A stretch of DNA of 43,890 nt from an uncultured Clostridia bacterium (GTDB taxonomy: Bacteria; Bacillota; Clostridia; Christensenellales; Aristaeellaceae), in contig CAMOYA010000008.1 of NCBI GenBank assembly GCA_946629635.1, positions 1 through 43,890 of the forward strand, in the 5' to 3' direction. Position numbers and translations under genes: made by a program. Shown in pieces: positions 40,406 through 43,890 of this stretch. The notes beneath the pieces were generated by a model. The model did not search any database and was not told where the DNA came from. It was given only the letters and a program-made list of their open reading frames with translations. Each line of letters begins with the position of its first letter. Positions within the stretch are counted from its first letter, which is position 1.

Positions 40406-41293
40406 ATGAGAAGAATATTGACCCTGCTCCTGGCGATCACACTGTTTTGCGTCAGCTCCGCCTTTGCGGAGAGCAATCAGATGGAAACGGCGGATATTCA
40501 GGAAATGGTGATCACGCGGGAAGATCCGGAGTACACGCTGGAGGAACAGGTGTCCGGTCTGATGGACGCCTTCCATTCGGAAGAATTCAGGGATCTGCTG
40601 AACATTCGGGATGTGCAGGAGGTGCTGCACATGGTCATCACGGGCGTCGGACAATGGCTGATTGAAAACCGCGCAACCACCATGAAGATTCTCAATGAGC
40701 TTGGTGTCAGCGAACATGAGCAGGAAATGGTATCCCTGATCTGGGACTCCGGTGAACGGGCGGCTGAGTATGTTCATCTATATGAAGCAACAGAGAACGG
40801 ACAGAAGCTGAAGGCCGAGCTTCAGACACTGGGGAGCAGTCCGGTATGGAAGGATACGGTCTCGGACTTTATTCGCCTGGGGACAAGCGAGGATGTTCAA
40901 AAAATTGTGGATTTTCTGGTCAGCTACCTGGTGAGGCAGGCGCTGGAGACGAGCGAGGAATATTCGGAATCCGAGGAGACGGTTGAGAGCGAAACGGCGG
41001 AGGACCATCTGGCCGATAAGCTTCTGGATGACCTCCTCTCCATCATTGAGAGCAGCGAATGGGCGAAGAATTCACTTCCCCGGCTGATCGGAAGCGATCT
41101 GTTTCAGAATACAGCGAAGGATTTGATTCGGGCCATGCTGGCGGATGAATTGAAACCGGCCAGACTGGAGCTGATTTCACTTCAGACGAACCCGGAAGTC
41201 ATTCATTTTTTCAGCAGGATTGTGATGACAACCGTCAAGAGCGCGGCACAGACCGTTCCCGATGAATTCATGGGAGGAAACAGCAATGAATGA
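40406..41293 (+). CDS. Secreted helical protein of unknown function
   Basis: I do not recognise this 295-residue protein. A signal peptide (1-21, cleavage after AFA) precedes a mostly alpha-helical, acidic protein. Residues about 45-85 and 214-255 each have a pattern of short helices (LMDAFHSEEFRDLLNIRDVQ and LLSIIESSEWAKNSLPRLIG) that looks like an ancient repeat: a small helix, then a D/N-L phrase, then a hydrophobic helix. A Glu/Ser-rich hinge (about 184-200) separates the halves. No enzyme motif, lipobox or C-terminal anchor is visible. It overlaps the transporter gene that follows by 8 bp, so it is probably a partner or substrate-handling part of it. AGGA lies 8 bp before ATG 40406. Confidence 0.7.
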   Translation: MRRILTLLLAITLFCVSSAFAESNQMETADIQEMVITREDPEYTLEEQVSGLMDAFHSEEFRDLLNIRDVQEVLHMVITGVGQWLIENRATTMKILNELGVSEHEQEMVSLIWDSGERAAEYVHLYEATENGQKLKAELQTLGSSPVWKDTVSDFIRLGTSEDVQKIVDFLVSYLVRQALETSEEYSESEETVESETAEDHLADKLLDDLLSIIESSEWAKNSLPRLIGSDLFQNTAKDLIRAMLADELKPARLELISLQTNPEVIHFFSRIVMTTVKSAAQTVPDEFMGGNSNE

Positions 41294-43748
41294 AACTCAG
41301 AACCGCAAACCGAATGCACCGGCCGGACTGGTTTTCTTTGAAGGACTGGAGAAGCCCCGCCAGTACGTGATCTTTCACTCGGCGACGATTGAAGGACAGA
41401 AGGAAATGGATGTGTTCACCACTTCCTCGCTGCAGCTGAATTATTCCTTTCTGGATCCGGTACAGGCACAGATCCGCTTCGAAGACGGGAGATGGATCTA
41501 TCAGAACCTGAGCGAAAACACCTATACATTCGTTGGCGGAAATGCGCTGCCGAAGGGAGAAACCGCCGAGCTGAAGGATAATACGGTGATCCGGATTTCC
41601 AATGACCGGATGATGACGGCTGTTTTTCTGCAGGAGTTCGCATCTTCCACCGACTGGCAGATCATCAATATGGATGACGGGCGGCATGAGGTCCGCATTG
41701 AAAACGAAGCCGGAGAAAACGGAAATACTGCCATGGCGCTGGAATATGAGGCCAGCCGGTGGAAACTGAAGGAGATCGGCACCGGGAATCTGACGAAAAA
41801 TGGTCAGCCGGTGAAGGAAGCGGAATCCATTCAGTTTGATGATTGCCTGCAGATCGGAGATACCCGTTTTATTTTTGAAGGTTCCGGCCTCCTGTACGGA
41901 TACAAAACGCATCACGGCGGACTTTCCATTCGGATTGACGAGCGGTCCGCGCACAGCGGACTGAAAAAAGTCACCCTGCTGAAGGATATTCAGCTGGAGG
42001 TCGAGCCGGGCAATATGGTGCTGATCCTGGGCGGATCGGGTGCGGGAAAGAGCACATTTGTCAATGCGGTGACGGGATACGAGAAGGCGTCCGCCACGAT
42101 CACGGAAGGCGGCGTTGATTATTACAGGCAGTATGAACAGGTGAAGCACCGGGTCGGGTTTGTTCCGCAGGAGAACCTGATGCGGGAGGAAGACTCCGTC
42201 CTGATGACGGTGCAGAATGCCGCGGAGCTGAGATTGCCGTCCACCATGCCGGAAGAAGAAAGAAACAAACGGATCCGGATGGTTCTGGAAACATTCGGAC
42301 TGACCGGTCGGGAGAATACGCAGGTTTCGAAGCTTTCCGGCGGACAGAAGAAACGGCTTTCCATCTGTACTGAGTTTGTGGCGAGCCCCTCCCTGTTCAT
42401 TCTGGATGAACCAGACTCCGGTCTGGATGGCATCATGGCGACAGAACTGATGGAAAACCTTCGCCTGATCGCGTGCCAGGGACGGATTGTGATGGTGATT
42501 ACCCATGCGCCGGACCGGGTAGCCCATCTGTTTGATCAGGTGATCGTGCTCGCCAAGAGTACAGAGAATCAGGTAGGACAGCTGGCTTTCTATGGCGGAA
42601 TCCAGGAAGCGAAGCAGTTTTTCGGGACCGATTCCCTCGAAAATGTGGTGAAGCGGATCAACGCGAAAAATGAGGGCGGCGAGGGCCGGGCGGACGAGTT
42701 CATCGAAAAATACAAGCAGTATGCCATCGAACAGGAGAAACGTGAAAAATCGGCATACCGGGAGTCCGGAGCGGAGCAGAACGAACCGGGGGAACACAAC
42801 GCCATTGCAGCAACCGGAGAGGATCTGCGCTACAAGGGACGCACAGCGCAGATTCCGATTTTTCTCGGAAAGCATCTGCGGATGTTCATCAATGAGGGAA
42901 ACTGGAAGGTGCTGCCCCTCGCGGCGATCATCGCGTATCTGGTCGTTTATGTCATCGGGCGGAGAATGTTCATCAACATGGAAGGAACATCCTACGCGGC
43001 GTTTGCCATCACCTGTGTCTGCCTCTGGAACGGCGTTTTCAATTCCATCCAGGTGGTCTGCAAGGAACGCAAGATCATCAAGCGCGAGCATCGGGCCGGG
43101 CTGCATATATCCTCCTACCTTGCATCCCATATGATTTATCAGGCGGGCATCTGCGTGATTCAGGTTCTCGTGACGCTTTTCATGTTCTGGGCCTTCCATG
43201 TCAAGATGCCGACGCAGAGCGCTGTGACCGGTGTTTTCGCGCTGGATATGTTCATCACGATGTTCCTGATTACCTATACATCCGACATGCTTGGCCTGAT
43301 GATCTCCTGCATCGTGCATACGCCGATGACCGCCATGACGGTGATGCCCTTTGTACTGATTGTCCAGCTGGTCTTTGCCAATTTTGCCATTCCGCTGAAC
43401 GCGTTCGGGCAGAAGCTGGCCAATGGCACGATCAGCAAGTGGGGGATTGAATCGGTGTGCGCGATTTCCAATTACAACAGCCAGGAGTCCTCTGTGATTC
43501 TGACTGCGCTCAACACGATGAGCAACAAGGATCCGGAATCCGTCATCAGCAAGATTCAGCGGGTGCTGACCATCGATGAAGTCAATCACAAGGTTGGACA
43601 GATTACCGCGGAAAACCTGCAGAAGGAGCAGTACGCATTTACCACGCGCAATATTCTGAAGAGCTGGGGGATTCTGCTCGGCTTTGCGGTGCTTTACGTG
43701 CTGATCGGGCTGGTCTTCCTGGAACAGGTGGACCGGGATAAAAGGTAG
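41286..43748 (+). CDS. ABCG-type transporter with N-terminal FHA-like domains
   Basis: An 820-residue fused transporter. Two FHA-like beta domains come first (about 26-115 and 124-198; note IYQNLSENTYTFVGG and LKEIGTGNLTKNG). The ATPase follows: Walker A GGSGAGKST with K255, signature LSGGQKKRLSI near 352, Walker B LFILDEPDSGLDG near 376, H-loop VITHAPD. A charged linker (about 470-520) leads to an ABC2-type membrane domain with about six helices (about 545-815). The order FHA-ATPase-membrane resembles Mycobacterium Rv1747 and ABCG half-transporters, which export lipids or glycolipids. The FHA domains lack the clear Arg/Ser phosphopeptide motif. Start ATG 41286 is 7 bp after GGGAGGA; it overlaps the secreted-protein gene. 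Confidence 0.88.
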   Translation: MNETQNRKPNAPAGLVFFEGLEKPRQYVIFHSATIEGQKEMDVFTTSSLQLNYSFLDPVQAQIRFEDGRWIYQNLSENTYTFVGGNALPKGETAELKDNTVIRISNDRMMTAVFLQEFASSTDWQIINMDDGRHEVRIENEAGENGNTAMALEYEASRWKLKEIGTGNLTKNGQPVKEAESIQFDDCLQIGDTRFIFEGSGLLYGYKTHHGGLSIRIDERSAHSGLKKVTLLKDIQLEVEPGNMVLILGGSGAGKSTFVNAVTGYEKASATITEGGVDYYRQYEQVKHRVGFVPQENLMREEDSVLMTVQNAAELRLPSTMPEEERNKRIRMVLETFGLTGRENTQVSKLSGGQKKRLSICTEFVASPSLFILDEPDSGLDGIMATELMENLRLIACQGRIVMVITHAPDRVAHLFDQVIVLAKSTENQVGQLAFYGGIQEAKQFFGTDSLENVVKRINAKNEGGEGRADEFIEKYKQYAIEQEKREKSAYRESGAEQNEPGEHNAIAATGEDLRYKGRTAQIPIFLGKHLRMFINEGNWKVLPLAAIIAYLVVYVIGRRMFINMEGTSYAAFAITCVCLWNGVFNSIQVVCKERKIIKREHRAGLHISSYLASHMIYQAGICVIQVLVTLFMFWAFHVKMPTQSAVTGVFALDMFITMFLITYTSDMLGLMISCIVHTPMTAMTVMPFVLIVQLVFANFAIPLNAFGQKLANGTISKWGIESVCAISNYNSQESSVILTALNTMSNKDPESVISKIQRVLTIDEVNHKVGQITAENLQKEQYAFTTRNILKSWGILLGFAVLYVLIGLVFLEQVDRDKR

Positions 43749-43772
43749 AAAATGAAATAATCAAAATACTGC

Positions 43773-43801
43773 TTGACAAATCATTCGGGATCATGTAGAA
43801 T
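43773..43801 (+). promoter_or_regulatory. Strong promoter of the initiator tRNA
   Basis: TTGACA (43773-43778, perfect), 17 bp, TAGAAT (43796-43801), start near 43808, 25 bases before the tRNA. It is among the closest-to-consensus promoters in the window, as expected for stable RNA. Confidence 0.8.
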
Positions 43802-43832
43802 ACCATTTGTCGCTTGTGAGGGCGGCAAATGT

Positions 43833-43890
43833 CGCGGGGTGGAGCAGTTGGCAGCTCGTCGGGCTCATAACCCGGAGGTCGGGGGTTCAA
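43833..43890 (+). tRNA. Initiator tRNA-Met (fMet), 3' end cut by the window
   Basis: CGCGGGG begins the acceptor stem with the C1 typical of initiator tRNAs, and the D-arm GGAGCAG follows. The anticodon loop CTCATAA (CAT at 43866-43868) is closed by the GGG/CCC pairs that mark bacterial tRNA-fMet. The sequence ends in the T-loop (GGGTTCAA), so about 18-20 bases lie outside the window. Confidence 0.9.

Noticed and set aside
41268-43589. Very long minus-strand open frame opposite the FHA-ABC gene
   Set aside because: A GC-rich shadow of a clear gene, without ribosome site or family motif. The same applies to 6758-8632, 17399-19219 and 35096-37024 on the minus strand and 2894-4423 on the plus strand.
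43639-43890. Open frame on the minus strand across the tRNA (83 codons)
   Set aside because: It is the antisense translation of tRNA-fMet and the transporter end; NPRPPGYEP-like products are a well-known false annotation.
1-43890. CRISPR array, insertion sequence, prophage or integrase gene
   Set aside because: No spaced direct repeats, terminal inverted repeats with transposase, or phage-like genes were seen.

Overview
The window looks like chromosomal DNA of an anaerobic, Gram-positive-type bacterium of the Bacillota, most likely a gut or rumen Clostridia (a Christensenellales- or Oscillospirales-like lineage would fit). The reasons are: ferredoxin-dependent indolepyruvate oxidoreductase (iorAB), an iron-dependent alcohol/lactaldehyde dehydrogenase, a BMP-type nucleoside ABC importer, lipobox and signal-peptide proteins without any outer-membrane machinery, strong AGGAGG-type ribosome sites, sigma-A-like promoters at 16-18 bp spacing, and many 1-8 bp gene overlaps. 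I recognise 38 protein genes and one initiator tRNA cut by the right edge. I see no insertion sequence, phage gene, CRISPR array or rRNA, and no gene-free stretch longer than about 225 bp.

Layout. 106-5831 (minus): one tightly coupled operon, araC-type regulator > ABC ATPase > large FtsX-like permease > DUF4418-like membrane protein > second FtsX-like permease > second ABC ATPase. Its promoter carries a GTTAG/CTAAC palindrome at the predicted transcription start. The same promoter-plus-palindrome arrangement recurs at 51-102 and points out of the window to the left. 6062-8701 (plus): divergent hybrid histidine kinase with two receiver domains. 8803-10626: exported thioredoxin-like protein and TSUP permease. 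10707-11678: unknown membrane protein. 11756-13586: HIT protein and L,D-transpeptidase. 13732-15617: PAP2 phosphatase and pseudouridine synthase. 15678-19716: acyl-CoA synthetase, iorA, iorB (aryl acid / aryl pyruvate metabolism). 19865-22146: Fur/Zur-like regulator with zinc-type ABC binding protein and permease but no ATPase gene. 22159-23043 (minus): diacylglycerol-kinase-family protein. 23241-28980: xanthine phosphoribosyltransferase with a complete BMP-type nucleoside importer. 28988-30267: DegV protein and a peptidoglycan-binding protein. 30389-31534: FucO-like dehydrogenase. 31585-32922 (minus): O-antigen-ligase-like polymerase/ligase. 33126-37711: carbohydrate ABC importer. 37785-38849: membrane-anchored coiled-coil protein. 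38927-40207 (minus): NYN nuclease-like protein with OST-HTH and HhH-like domains. 40406-43748: secreted helical protein overlapped with an FHA-like/ABCG transporter. 43833-end: tRNA-fMet.

How the parts work together: most of the region is housekeeping and transport (metal, nucleoside, sugar) in compact operons, each with a readable promoter. The least explained units are the AraC/double-MacB/DUF4418 operon with its repeated operator, the NYN-OST-HTH-HhH protein, and the secreted-protein/FHA-ABC pair. Functions were assigned by reading motifs and comparing with family knowledge from memory. No database search was possible.
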